From contig JANTFY010000003.1 of NCBI GenBank assembly GCA_024763185.1, positions 1-35,064 on the forward strand: a stretch of 35,064 bases of DNA. The letters run 5' to 3'. Every line of letters starts with the position of its first letter. Within the stretch, counting starts at the first letter, position 1. The DNA is from Gammaproteobacteria bacterium. Its GTDB lineage: Bacteria; Pseudomonadota; Gammaproteobacteria; GCA-001735895. The notes under the pieces were generated by a model that saw only the letters and a program-made list of their open reading frames with translations, searched no databases and was not told the DNA's origin. The position numbers and the translations under genes are program-made. Below are positions 1 through 9,740 of this stretch, one piece after another.

Positions 1-252
1 TGGATTATAAACGATCGCAATCCGGCTACGCGCCCCCGCTTCAACACTTTGCAATTCACACAAACGCTCCACTGACACCACTGGCACCATAACGCCTCGC
101 CAGGATATCAGTCCATGAAACCAGTCTTCTTGCGTGTCTTCGGTTTGTGGCTGGGTATAACCGATAATTTCAGCTACGGCCGAATTGGGCAACAACAGCT
201 GAAACTCGTTCAGGGGTAATTGCATACAACGAATTGAATCTGTTTCAGCCAT
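1..252 (-). CDS. CheW-like adaptor, ChpC-like (3' end outside window)
   Basis: The reading frame starts at an ATG (complement of 250-252) and is open for 84 codons to the window edge, so the C-terminus is missing. It reads MAETDSIRCMQLPLNEF and continues with LLPNSAVAEIIGY and WFHGLISWRGVMVPVVSVERL. This is the first half of a CheW fold: beta-barrel strands plus the W-G-x-x-x-W-R-G-x-x-x-P-V motif. CheW proteins couple a chemoreceptor to a CheA kinase in the cytoplasm. The gene lies 27 nt behind chpA on the same strand, the place held by chpC-type genes in Pil-Chp clusters, so it is probably the second adaptor of this array. The CheW call is firm; the ChpC assignment rests on position and on the missing half. 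Confidence 0.8.
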   Translation of the reverse strand, partial: MAETDSIRCMQLPLNEFQLLLPNSAVAEIIGYTQPQTEDTQEDWFHGLISWRGVMVPVVSVERLCELQSVEAGARSRIAIVYNP

Positions 253-279
253 GATAGTGTTCCGCTTTAAACGTCATTT

Positions 280-3200
280 TCAACCCACCAGATCGGCAAT
301 ATTTTCTATCAACTCCGACTCCTGATAGGGTTTTCCCATATATCGGTTAACCCCGATTTGCATGGCATGCTCACGGTGTTTGGAACCGGTTCGAGAGGTA
401 ATCATGATAATGGGAATATCACGAAACCTGGATTCGTTCTGCATGTGCGACGCCAGTTCAAAACCATCCATTCGCGGCATTTCTATGTCCAGCAACATGA
501 CATCGGGATGATTCTCTTCCAACTGTGCCAGTGCATCCACACCGTCCTTGGCGGTAACCACATCGTACTGATTACGTGTCAATAACTTGGTGGCGACCCG
601 GCGCATGGTTATCGAATCATCCACCACCATCACCAGCTTTTTCGCTGTAGCAGTCGTCGGGACTTCTTCTTTTGCTTCAGCTTCGGCAATTACCTGGGTT
701 GTCACACCGTGTCGTATCAGGCCGTTGATATCCAGAATCAACACCACCAGGCCATCGGCAAGGATACTCGCACCGGACAGGCCTTTAACCTGGCTCAATT
801 GCTTGCCCAGGGGTTTTACCACGATCTCGCGGTTCCCGATTATTTCATCAATATGCAGAGCCACTCTCAAATCACCGGAGCGCAGCAAGATCACCGGCAC
901 CTTGGCCGTGGGATCAGAGACATGAAATCCATTGCTAATGTCGAGCAGAGTGGTCAGGTAAAACAAACCATAGGATTGTCCTGCATAATCCAGCGTCGGT
1001 TTTTCCTGCTGGTAAAACTCCATCATCTGGTCGGACTCGATGCGTGTAATGCCTTCAATATTGATCAAGGGCAAGGCATAGGATTCTTCGCCCGCGCGCA
1101 CCAGGATAGCTTGATTGATGGACAGCGTGAAAGGCAGGCGCGCGGTGAACACAGTCCCTTCCGGACTGGTCGATATCTGCAATGTACCACCCAGTTGTTT
1201 GATGCCGCTATCCACCACATCCATACCGACACCACGCCCCGCAACCTGCGTTACCTGGTCTGCGGTACTGAACCCAGGCTCCAGGATAAACTGGATAATA
1301 TCGTTTTCGGCCAGCGTTTCATTTTCACCCAGCAGCCCCAGTTGCAGTGCTCTTCCGCGCACCTTATCGACATCCACGCCGGCACCATCGTCAGAAATTG
1401 TGACCACCACGTCGGAACCATCACGTGACACGTCGATGGAAATCGTTCCGGTTTCCGGCTTGCCCTTGTTGATCCGCTCTATCGGGGTTTCTATACCGTG
1501 TGAAATGGCATTACGAATAATATGTTCCAGCGGTGCCACCATGCGGTCTAACACCTTGATATCCACTTCGTTGTGCTCACCACTGATTTCGAGTTCGGCT
1601 TTTTTACCCAGCTCAGAGCTGGTCTGGCGCACCAGGCGACGCATGCGCGAGGTCAGACCCGAGAAGCGAACCATGCGACTGCGGATCAAACCATCCTGCA
1701 GATCGGTATTTATCCTTGATTGCTGCAGTAACAGGGTTTCGGAATCCTTAACCTGATCACCGAGTATGTGCTGCAGGCTCGACAAATCATCAACCGATTC
1801 GCTCAGGGCCTTGGATAACTCCTGGATCTGGGTATAACGATCCATCTCCAACGGATCAAAACTCTGTGTCAGCTCGGCATCCTGACGGTGACTGAAATGG
1901 ATTTGCGCATCGGTTTCGGCCTCCAATGCGCGTAATTGATTTTTCAGGCGTAAGATCGTTTGCCCCAACTCGCCCAGATTGGAACCGAAGGAGGACACCT
2001 GTTGCTCCATTCGGGCGCGATAGATACTGACCTCGCCCGCAGAATTCACCAGATTATCCAGCAGATCGGAACGCACCTTGACAACATCCTGGTCGCTACT
2101 GCGTCGATCCTGTGCAGGGGCATCAGTGACACGACGATGATGCTGATCGGGGTGTCGCTTTTCCTCAAACTCGATCTGGTCCGGCTCAAGGGCCTTAGCA
2201 CCTGCTTCAGCGCCCTCTGTTACCTGCTCTGTCTCCCTGCGATCATTGACAGGCTGACCGTTGCGTAATTGTTGCAGCAAGCCGATCTGTTGTTGCGAAG
2301 AATCCAGCGGCTGGTGATTTTTTGCCTGCTCCACTTGCTTCTGTAATAGATCAAAACTGTCGTGCAGGGACGCTATCAGGTCTTCGGACTTATCAACCCG
2401 GTTATCAATCAAGGCAATAAACAGGGATTCAAGCTCATGGCTCAGGTCACTGATCGCCTCAAAGCCTGCCATCTTGGCTCCACCCTTAAGCGTATGCAGG
2501 TAGCGCTGCAGCTCCATGACCAGGCCAAAACTGGGCGCATCATCATTTTCCACATCCTGCTCTGCCCATGCGTGCAGGGTATGGTCACTCATCTCCAGCA
2601 GGTCCGTCGCCTCTTCGATGAAAATCTCGACCAGCTCATCATCATACTCGGTTTCATGTGACGTGCTGGCCTCATTCATCATCGTCAAGGTATCAATGAA
2701 CTGGCTGGAGGGTTGATCATCCTGATCGGGCAATTCAACGGTGTGGTTGTCCAGTGACTCCATCAGGTTTTCAAGATCCTGTTTCAGGGAGTCATCTAGC
2801 TCTGGCATGGTATGGGTTTCAACCAGCTCCCGGGTCATCTGGGAAATGGCCTCACTACCCTGTTGGTAAAGCTGTAAAACTTCATCATCAAAGGCTGAAC
2901 CCTGTTCGAGGATGACCTTTAAGGGTTTTTCCAGCAAGCTTGCCAGCTGCCCTATAGGGCCTATATCCGCAGTACGTGAGGCGCCATTGATGGTGTGCAG
3001 TGCGCGGTAAAGATCTTCTGTGGGAACTAATTCCGACTCTTTTTCTGACTGCTCAAGGACGGAATTTACGGTGTTTAGGTGCGACTCGACCTCTTGTTGG
3101 TAGATTATCAGCAGTTCCGGGTCGAGCTGTAACCCGTTTGTTTCTGTCGTCAACGGCAGATCTGTTTCGGGTAGCCGGGTTTCGGACAGGACTTCCTCTA

Positions 3201-6200
3201 CCTCTCCGCCAGGCATGGCCTCCATTTCGTTTAATACGAAAGGGTCCGGGGGGGTCTCCTCTTGTGATATTTCAGCTTCAGCTAAAGTTACTTCCGCTGC
3301 ATAAGTTTGCTGCATGTCATCGCTGGTTTGCTGTTCAGCGCCAACGGGCTCTTCTGGTTCAGCTATCTGCGCATGCTCCGGCTCTTCGGTGGCTTCCTCC
3401 CCCTCCTGTTCCGTTTTTAAGGGCTCCGAAATCTGCTCGGCAGCCTGGTGCTTGGTCTGTCTGATCTCCAGCACCTGATCCGCTTTAAATTCAGCCAGGG
3501 CTCTTGCCAGTCCACGCAGATAGGGAATATCGGCAACCGGGGGTTTCTCTGTTTTTAATTCTTCCACCAATTGCGGCAAAGCTTCTGCAGACAGACCGAT
3601 TGCATCGATAACCTGCTCCGAGGGCATGACACTTTTATCAATTATCCGGTTTAGCAGATTTTCATAGTCCCAGGCAAATTCGCCAATTTTCATGGCGCCA
3701 ACCAAACGTCCCGATCCCTTGATGGTGTGAAATGAACGACGGATATTTTTCAATGCATTTTCATCTTCCGGATGCAGCTTCCAGTCCTGTTGCTGCTGGC
3801 GGATATTCTCTGACTCCTCTTCGGCTTCTTCCAGATAGATTTCCAGGATTTCTTCATCGCTACCGGGTTTTAATACCGGCATATCATCCATAACCGGAAT
3901 GACTTTTACTGTGCCTGTTTCGGACTCTGGCTCGCTCTCAGGCTCAGCCTCCTGCAGCTCTTCAGCCACCATTTCCGGCAATGGCTCTGCTTCAAATTCC
4001 TGCTCTACTTCTGCCTCAGCCATTTGCTCTGGTACCGATTCAGGTTCCTGCTCCAGTTCTATTTCAAGTTCTGGTGTCGGCTCGGATTCCTGTACCACCT
4101 CAGGCTCAGGTTCAAATACCGGTTCTGGCTGTGGTGTTTTCAGTGCTTCCACAATCGGTTCAGGTTGTTCAACATCTGCACTTTGCCAACCTTCAACACC
4201 GGGGTCTTCGCTATAATCCGGCTCAGGCGCAACATCAACCTCTGCAATCGGCAGCTGGGGTGGCTCCATATCCACAAGGGGCTCAAGCACCTCTGTTCCC
4301 TCGAACACAATCTCCTGATCCGCTTGTTCTGCCTGCACTTCTTCCTGTTTATTCTCGGCCTCCGCTGGCGCTTCCTGCTCAAGTGGTTGCGGAACACCCA
4401 TCACCACCGTTTGTTCAATCGACTCCCGGTCGTTGTCACTGATTGGCGCGTCCTGTTGTCCGATATTTTCTTCGTTAAAAGACTCTGACGGCTCCGAGTG
4501 AATAACTTCAGATTCTGGTGTTGCTCCGTTTAGCGGTTCTCTCACAACCTCCTGCAGTGCCTCAGCAGGGATCTGGACCGTTGGCTCACCGGCCTCTTGT
4601 TGCACTAATGGCGAGATGACTTGAGTGGATTGCTGGTCTGTATCAGATGTTTGCGCGGGTTGTGTATCAAGAACACCCTCAAGTTGTTCGAGGTCTGTAT
4701 GGATAGCGCTGACCACACTGTCCACCGATGGTTTCTCGTCAACTTCTGTCTTTGCTGCCTCGTGCTTGGCCTCTGCCGCCTCGGCATCAACTGCTAAGCC
4801 AGCTTCCCGGTTATCCCGGTCCACCTCCAGTAACACGGTTGCTTCGATATTCTCCTCGACTTCTTCATCCACTTCATCAATCAGTAGATTTTCCTGGTCT
4901 TCTAGCGGCGGCTCAGATTCTCCAGAGCCTTTTGATTTACCTTCGAGCAGCAACCGCAGTTGGTTGTCAGCGAAATCAAGGATAGATTCGGCATCACTGC
5001 GCTGTTCTCCCAGTGCCTCCAGAAAATATTCAATACTGACCACGACCTGAGACAACTGGTCAAGCCGATGAGTATCCATGAATTCGGCGATATCCTGCTC
5101 TTTAAGATAGCGCACCAGGCCATCGACAACCGAAACAGCACGCTCCTGATTGAGCAAATCCAACGCCCCCCGGGTTTCCATCAACAGCGTTTTACATAAC
5201 TCCAGATTCTGTGACTTCGTTGAATCCTTGATAAAGTCCAGAATGGCATCCTTAACCTTTTGAATATCATCGAGCGCAGCCGTTACCACGCCGGACAACA
5301 TATTGTCCATTTCGAAATTTTTCGACGCTGTCGTACCCGTAACCTCTTGATCATCCTGTTGAACAAGCTGGCCCTTGTGCATCAGTTCGAGTGCCTGATC
5401 CACTTGTAACAACTCGGCTGCCATGGCAAGGAATTTTTCCTGATCGGGTTGTTCTTTACCTTCAACCACATCCGAGATTAATTTGATCTGCGCCTCGATA
5501 ACCTGACGCTGGGGTCCAAGCCCTATCATCGCCAGGGTATCTGAAATAACGTGTAATTCGCGTGGAATTTCTATTAACTGGTCGGTTTGGGCCATGTCTC
5601 CATTGACATACACCTCCACCGAAGACTTGACCTGCTCAAGATCGGCCTTGACAGCATCGGATACCGTTTTCAACAGCTCCTGATTGGGTCCGGCGATATT
5701 GGCTTCGTTCTTATCATCGTCAGCCGGCAAAAACTGTTCCAGTCGGTAGGCGGTTTTAATCGCCTGACTTTTAGGCCCGTCACACTCCGGTTGCGCAATG
5801 TAATACAGAAAGTTTTTAATCAACTCGATCGGTTGCTGACGTAATAACTCTTTCTCACCTTTTAAAATCATGTTGCGGAAAATCTGGTCGACTTTTCCCA
5901 TCAACATCTTGACCGACATGCCCAGGCTCAGATCGTCACGAGATACCGACTCTATCAGGGCCCCTACTATCCACCAGAAGCGCGCTACCTGCTCGGATGA
6001 GGAACGCTCCTCCATGATCTCGGTAATTTTTTCCAGGCGTTTCAGGTTTTTATCAACATCTTTGTCGCGGATGACGCCTAACAGGGAAAACTGGTAAGCG
6101 GTGCGCACCTTTTTCGCCAGTAAACGGGATGCCTGGTTTTTATCATCATCGATGGCATCGACTTCGCTGTCATCCATATGCATGGACAGGTCAGGCAGGA

Positions 6201-6618
6201 ATAATAATTTCTCGGAAAATAAATCCTCGTTCTTTGCTGCCCTGATATCGTTCAGAATGGGCAGGATGGAAATCGGAATATCTTTATGTCCGGCCTGAAT
6301 ATGTTCCAGATAATCAGGTAACTGCAGTACGGCCCGTAACAGCACCTCGAGAGCCTGCTCATCCTGCTGCTCGTTTTTAGCAATATGCTCACACAGGGAG
6401 CGCATTTCTTCGGTCAGCATGGCCGCACCATACTGCTCGATCATGGTTAATACGCCCTGCGTATCAGCCAGTTTTGATTGCACTGAACTCAGTATCGAAG
6501 CATCCTTCTCTTCGATATAAATATTGAGTTCACTGCGTATCGTGGCAAGATTGTCATCAATGGACTTTTTCACCCATCCCAAGGCACTTTGTTTTATGGA
6601 TGTATGTTTAAAATCCAT
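280..6618 (-). CDS. chpA: Pil-Chp hybrid histidine kinase ChpA (CheA-type, multiple HPt, CheW and receiver domains)
   Basis: This is the central kinase of the type IV pilus chemosensory system, passing phosphate to PilG and PilH. I start it at the ATG at 6618 (2112 aa) because AAAGG lies 6 nt upstream; an in-frame TTG two codons earlier would abut that site. The N-terminal ~580 residues hold three helical segments resembling degenerate phosphotransfer domains without the histidine motif. A Glu/Pro-rich acidic linker follows (~590-935). Three canonical HPt domains come next: HTIKGSGR (His964), HTINGAS (His1208) and HTLKGGAK (His1375). Then come a dimerisation region (~1505-1640), an HATPase with N box IIRNAISHGIE (~1700), G1 DDGAGVD (~1742) and G2 GRGVGMD (~1795), a CheW domain, and a C-terminal receiver with phospho-acceptor Asp2044 in LLLDIEMPRMDG. 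All kinase motifs are intact. It starts 12 nt after pilJ. Confidence 0.96.
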   Translation of the reverse strand: MDFKHTSIKQSALGWVKKSIDDNLATIRSELNIYIEEKDASILSSVQSKLADTQGVLTMIEQYGAAMLTEEMRSLCEHIAKNEQQDEQALEVLLRAVLQLPDYLEHIQAGHKDIPISILPILNDIRAAKNEDLFSEKLLFLPDLSMHMDDSEVDAIDDDKNQASRLLAKKVRTAYQFSLLGVIRDKDVDKNLKRLEKITEIMEERSSSEQVARFWWIVGALIESVSRDDLSLGMSVKMLMGKVDQIFRNMILKGEKELLRQQPIELIKNFLYYIAQPECDGPKSQAIKTAYRLEQFLPADDDKNEANIAGPNQELLKTVSDAVKADLEQVKSSVEVYVNGDMAQTDQLIEIPRELHVISDTLAMIGLGPQRQVIEAQIKLISDVVEGKEQPDQEKFLAMAAELLQVDQALELMHKGQLVQQDDQEVTGTTASKNFEMDNMLSGVVTAALDDIQKVKDAILDFIKDSTKSQNLELCKTLLMETRGALDLLNQERAVSVVDGLVRYLKEQDIAEFMDTHRLDQLSQVVVSIEYFLEALGEQRSDAESILDFADNQLRLLLEGKSKGSGESEPPLEDQENLLIDEVDEEVEENIEATVLLEVDRDNREAGLAVDAEAAEAKHEAAKTEVDEKPSVDSVVSAIHTDLEQLEGVLDTQPAQTSDTDQQSTQVISPLVQQEAGEPTVQIPAEALQEVVREPLNGATPESEVIHSEPSESFNEENIGQQDAPISDNDRESIEQTVVMGVPQPLEQEAPAEAENKQEEVQAEQADQEIVFEGTEVLEPLVDMEPPQLPIAEVDVAPEPDYSEDPGVEGWQSADVEQPEPIVEALKTPQPEPVFEPEPEVVQESEPTPELEIELEQEPESVPEQMAEAEVEQEFEAEPLPEMVAEELQEAEPESEPESETGTVKVIPVMDDMPVLKPGSDEEILEIYLEEAEEESENIRQQQQDWKLHPEDENALKNIRRSFHTIKGSGRLVGAMKIGEFAWDYENLLNRIIDKSVMPSEQVIDAIGLSAEALPQLVEELKTEKPPVADIPYLRGLARALAEFKADQVLEIRQTKHQAAEQISEPLKTEQEGEEATEEPEHAQIAEPEEPVGAEQQTSDDMQQTYAAEVTLAEAEISQEETPPDPFVLNEMEAMPGGEVEEVLSETRLPETDLPLTTETNGLQLDPELLIIYQQEVESHLNTVNSVLEQSEKESELVPTEDLYRALHTINGASRTADIGPIGQLASLLEKPLKVILEQGSAFDDEVLQLYQQGSEAISQMTRELVETHTMPELDDSLKQDLENLMESLDNHTVELPDQDDQPSSQFIDTLTMMNEASTSHETEYDDELVEIFIEEATDLLEMSDHTLHAWAEQDVENDDAPSFGLVMELQRYLHTLKGGAKMAGFEAISDLSHELESLFIALIDNRVDKSEDLIASLHDSFDLLQKQVEQAKNHQPLDSSQQQIGLLQQLRNGQPVNDRRETEQVTEGAEAGAKALEPDQIEFEEKRHPDQHHRRVTDAPAQDRRSSDQDVVKVRSDLLDNLVNSAGEVSIYRARMEQQVSSFGSNLGELGQTILRLKNQLRALEAETDAQIHFSHRQDAELTQSFDPLEMDRYTQIQELSKALSESVDDLSSLQHILGDQVKDSETLLLQQSRINTDLQDGLIRSRMVRFSGLTSRMRRLVRQTSSELGKKAELEISGEHNEVDIKVLDRMVAPLEHIIRNAISHGIETPIERINKGKPETGTISIDVSRDGSDVVVTISDDGAGVDVDKVRGRALQLGLLGENETLAENDIIQFILEPGFSTADQVTQVAGRGVGMDVVDSGIKQLGGTLQISTSPEGTVFTARLPFTLSINQAILVRAGEESYALPLINIEGITRIESDQMMEFYQQEKPTLDYAGQSYGLFYLTTLLDISNGFHVSDPTAKVPVILLRSGDLRVALHIDEIIGNREIVVKPLGKQLSQVKGLSGASILADGLVVLILDINGLIRHGVTTQVIAEAEAKEEVPTTATAKKLVMVVDDSITMRRVATKLLTRNQYDVVTAKDGVDALAQLEENHPDVMLLDIEMPRMDGFELASHMQNESRFRDIPIIMITSRTGSKHREHAMQIGVNRYMGKPYQESELIENIADLVG

Positions 6619-6630
6619 GCTCAACCTTTA

Positions 6631-8775
6631 CTAAGCCTGTTTATATTCTTGATCGATATTGGGCAGATCATTCACATCGTGAATAATCGTGCTGTCTACC
6701 ATTTCCACCCCGGGCAGTTTAAAACCGGCCACAGATCGGTGTAGCGCCTTAACCATGTTGGAAAGCTCACCAATCGATTCGGAGGCTTCCGCTGATCCGT
6801 CAGAGGTTTTCAGAGTGATTTTCTGAATTTCATTCATCGATTCGGTAATATCCACACTGTCTTTTGCATGCTTCTGGGTCGCGTTGGAAATCTGCAAAAT
6901 ACGTTGCGCGAGGTTGGTGGATACGGTTTCGATCTTATCCAGCGCGCTACCCGCATCTTCTGCCAGGTTTGCCCCTTCCACCACGTTGGAGGTACTTTGC
7001 TCCATCGAGGAAATGGCTTCGTTGGTATCGGTCTGGATGGTTTTTACCAGTGCCTCGATCTGCTTGGTTGCATCACCGGTTCTTTCCGCCAGTCGCTGAA
7101 CTTCGTCGGCAACCACCGCAAAACCACGGCCGGCTTCACCCGCCATCGACGCCTGTATGGCTGCATTCAATGCCAGAATATTGGTTTGGTCAGAGATCTC
7201 AGTAATCAGGTTTACGATATCGCCGATTTCCTGGGAGCTTTCTCCCAGGCGCTTGATCCGCTTGGAGGTTTCCTGAATCTGTTCTCGAATCGATTCCATA
7301 CCGGATATTGTTTTACGCACTGTCTCTCCACCTTTGTGCGCTATGTTCACTGAGTTTCTGGCTACATCGGCCGAGTCTGAAGCATTCTTCGACACTTTAC
7401 TCATACTTTCCGATATCTCTGTGATCGAAGAGCTGGCTGCAGAAATCTCACGCGCCTGCTGTTCACTGGAACTGGCCAGTTCACGTGTTGTGGACTGGGT
7501 CTTTTTTACAGCCGTGGTTACATGTTCAGCCGTATCATTGATGGTACCCACCAGGTCGCGAAGCGCATCGATGGAGTAGTTCACGGAATCGGCTATAGCA
7601 CCGGTAATATCCTCGGTCACCGTGGTGTGCGTGGATAAATCACCATCAGCGAGGTTGGTCATTTCATCAAGCAAACGCAGGATCGCTCGCTGATTTCGTT
7701 CGTTTTGCTCCTGTGATTCAGTCAGCTGCCTGGCTGAATCCCTTACCAGTTGTACCCCCAGCAATATCAGGAGAATAACCGCAACAATACCAGCCACGTA
7801 TGCCAACAGGTTGAATATCTGCAAGCGGTCGTCGTACTGCGAAATACTGCTTTCAAAATCCCGCGAAGCTTTCAGAAGCTTGGGACTGATCGCCTGAATA
7901 TCACTGGCTGCATCCCTTACCTCAAACAATTGCGGGGAGTTTTGCAGGATCTGGTTTACATTCTTTTTAACCACCGAAAAAAGATCTGCCAGTTGCAGTA
8001 ACTGGCCGACCACTTCATCACCGGTAAACTGGTTAATTCCCAACTCCTTGTTGCCTTCCAGCATGGCAATCAGGATACGTTCAATCAGCGCCGTTTCGCG
8101 ACCAAACTGGTCTGCCGCGGCCATGACCACGTCACCGCCATTCATAATCTGGTTAAGACTGTTTTGCACACTCTGTATCAATGCCAACTGCCTTGAGGCG
8201 GTGGCTATGTCACTTCGGGCCGCCTTGCTTTTTACCAGTATTTTGACCACTTCATCCGAAATAACCAGCAACTCCGGAATCGACTCGTTGATCAGCGTGA
8301 CATACTCGCTTACGGTCTCGATGGATTCACGCGCTTCCAGAATAGTGACGATACCCTGATTGTATTCACTCCAGGCGGATTCGATATTTTCCAGGCCTTC
8401 CTGCAGTTCAAACGGAATGGGTGGCAAATTTTGATCACTGTCACCCGCTTTCAAACGGTTAAGGGTACTGACAAATCGCGCCTGGTATCTTTTCAACTGA
8501 ACAAATGCCGCTGAATTACCGATCGAGGCTTCCAGCGCGAAGGTGGCAATCTGCTGAGAGACAACCTGTTGCTCATTGGCTATGGAGGCATAGGCCTTAC
8601 CATATCGCGCCTGAATCGTTTCGTAATTAAACAGGAACACCATGACCAGAATGGATAAAATGATGCCAAACGAATAAATCAGAATTAATTTATTACCCTT
8701 AGCAGCCGTTCTACCTGACTGCCCACCCGTTTTGCCAGATGAAAACATACCTTTAAATTTATCCAGTAGCGGCAT
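6631..8775 (-). CDS. pilJ: Type IV pilus methyl-accepting chemotaxis transducer PilJ
   Basis: This is the inner-membrane chemoreceptor that feeds the Chp kinase. The predicted 714-residue protein has a short basic cytoplasmic N-terminus, a first membrane helix at ~30-49 (ILIYSFGIILSILVMVFLF), a large periplasmic helical region with the PilJ-type N-terminal domain, and a second helix at ~320-343. A HAMP segment follows, then the long cytoplasmic coiled coil with the conserved signalling tip around 535-562 (LNAAIQASMAGEAGRGFAVV, then ADEVQRLAER). Length is close to known PilJ proteins. I prefer the ATG at 8775 over the GTG two codons upstream because GGGGG lies 5 nt before the ATG and would collide with the GTG. 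The C-terminus has no NWETF-like tether for a methyltransferase. It sits between pilI and chpA as in other Pil-Chp operons. Confidence 0.96.
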   Translation of the reverse strand: MPLLDKFKGMFSSGKTGGQSGRTAAKGNKLILIYSFGIILSILVMVFLFNYETIQARYGKAYASIANEQQVVSQQIATFALEASIGNSAAFVQLKRYQARFVSTLNRLKAGDSDQNLPPIPFELQEGLENIESAWSEYNQGIVTILEARESIETVSEYVTLINESIPELLVISDEVVKILVKSKAARSDIATASRQLALIQSVQNSLNQIMNGGDVVMAAADQFGRETALIERILIAMLEGNKELGINQFTGDEVVGQLLQLADLFSVVKKNVNQILQNSPQLFEVRDAASDIQAISPKLLKASRDFESSISQYDDRLQIFNLLAYVAGIVAVILLILLGVQLVRDSARQLTESQEQNERNQRAILRLLDEMTNLADGDLSTHTTVTEDITGAIADSVNYSIDALRDLVGTINDTAEHVTTAVKKTQSTTRELASSSEQQAREISAASSSITEISESMSKVSKNASDSADVARNSVNIAHKGGETVRKTISGMESIREQIQETSKRIKRLGESSQEIGDIVNLITEISDQTNILALNAAIQASMAGEAGRGFAVVADEVQRLAERTGDATKQIEALVKTIQTDTNEAISSMEQSTSNVVEGANLAEDAGSALDKIETVSTNLAQRILQISNATQKHAKDSVDITESMNEIQKITLKTSDGSAEASESIGELSNMVKALHRSVAGFKLPGVEMVDSTIIHDVNDLPNIDQEYKQA

Positions 8776-8806
8776 AGACACCCCCCATTAAAAAATTACT
8801 CATGGT

Positions 8807-9340
8807 TTAAACCACCTTAAGAAATTGCTCATGATTCACCAGTTTTTCGATGCTAAACACGTTCCACTGTGACTGTTCATCATTGAAAACACCATCCAGA
8901 TAAGGCTTAAGCACACCCATCCCGCCAGCATCTGATTGTTGCTTCGACTCCGGCTTAAATCGCCTTAACCCAAACACCTCTTCGACCAGCAACCCGGCCA
9001 CCACGTCATGCCTGTTAATCACCAGGATTCGACGTTGAGATGCTGAATCGATGTAATCCCCATTCAAATACAGGTTCATATCCAGGATCGGCATCAATGT
9101 TCCTCGCACGTTCGCCAGACCTTTAACCCAGGTTTTTACCCCCGGCACCCGGATCGTACCCGGTGGCGGTAATATTTCTGCCACTTCACTCATGGCTGCG
9201 ATCAATTTTTGCCCGTTCAGACGAAAACCGATTCCAACCCAGTCTTCAGCCACCTTGGTGCCACTGGGCAACCCCCTGGCGTTTACACGGCACTGGTGAT
9301 CTATGTCCTGTAGCAGCTCAAATGGCGTGGTAGCGACCAT
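8807..9340 (-). CDS. pilI: Pilus chemotaxis CheW-like adaptor PilI
   Basis: This 177-residue CheW-domain protein is expected to link PilJ to ChpA in the cytoplasm. Typical features are GIGFRLNGQKLIAAMSEVAE near the start of the domain, the loop IRVPGVKTWVKGLANVRGTL with the W-V-x-G-L-x-N-x-R-G-x-L-x-P signature, and a C-terminal DGVFNDEQSQWNVFSIEKL stretch. The ATG at 9340 follows the pilH stop by 4 nt, so the two are translationally linked. Position between pilH and pilJ identifies it as PilI rather than a flagellar CheW. Confidence 0.94.
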   Translation of the reverse strand: MVATTPFELLQDIDHQCRVNARGLPSGTKVAEDWVGIGFRLNGQKLIAAMSEVAEILPPPGTIRVPGVKTWVKGLANVRGTLMPILDMNLYLNGDYIDSASQRRILVINRHDVVAGLLVEEVFGLRRFKPESKQQSDAGGMGVLKPYLDGVFNDEQSQWNVFSIEKLVNHEQFLKVV

Positions 9341-9344
9341 TGAG

Positions 9345-9707
9345 CTAATTTAAGACCTTTTTGATACGGCCGATCAGATCCGCCTCATTGGCCGGTTTTA
9401 CGATGTAATCCTTGGCGCCTTGCCGCATACCCCAGATCTTGTCGGTTTCCTGATCCTTGGTGGTAATGATAATGACCGGAATTTTGGCCGTAACCGGATT
9501 TCGACTTAAATCACGCGTCGCCTGAAAACCGTTTTTGCCCGGCATTACCACATCCATCAAAATACAGTCCGGTTGAATTTCGATCGCTTTTTCGATGCCT
9601 TCTTCGCCATTAGTGGCCACAGACACCTGTATCTGGTTTTTTTCAAGAATGGTTTTGAAGACATGAACCTCGGTGGGAGAATCGTCAATAATTAAAATAT
9701 GAGTCAT
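9345..9707 (-). CDS. pilH: Response regulator PilH (single receiver domain)
   Basis: This is a stand-alone CheY-like receiver of 120 aa. The phosphorylation pocket is complete: acidic pair in ILIIDDS (Asp8, Asp9), phospho-acceptor Asp52 in ILMDVVMPG, Thr82/Thr83 in IITTKD and Lys104 in IVKPA. There is no output domain. In the Pil-Chp family, PilH acts opposite PilG and is associated with pilus retraction or with acting as a phosphate sink. The gene lies 33 nt after pilG and 4 nt before pilI on the same strand, consistent with one operon. Confidence 0.95.
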   Translation of the reverse strand: MTHILIIDDSPTEVHVFKTILEKNQIQVSVATNGEEGIEKAIEIQPDCILMDVVMPGKNGFQATRDLSRNPVTAKIPVIIITTKDQETDKIWGMRQGAKDYIVKPANEADLIGRIKKVLN

Positions 9708-9740
9708 AACCTTAATCCTCTTAGTAAACTAACCGATGGG

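Noticed and set aside
3899..4442. Long open frames on the plus strand opposite chpA, rich in Ser/Gly/Cys or Gln/Pro/Leu
   Set aside because: They mirror the Glu/Pro-rich coding repeats of chpA; composition is fully explained by the antisense of GAA/GAG/CCA codons, and no domain or ribosome site is present.
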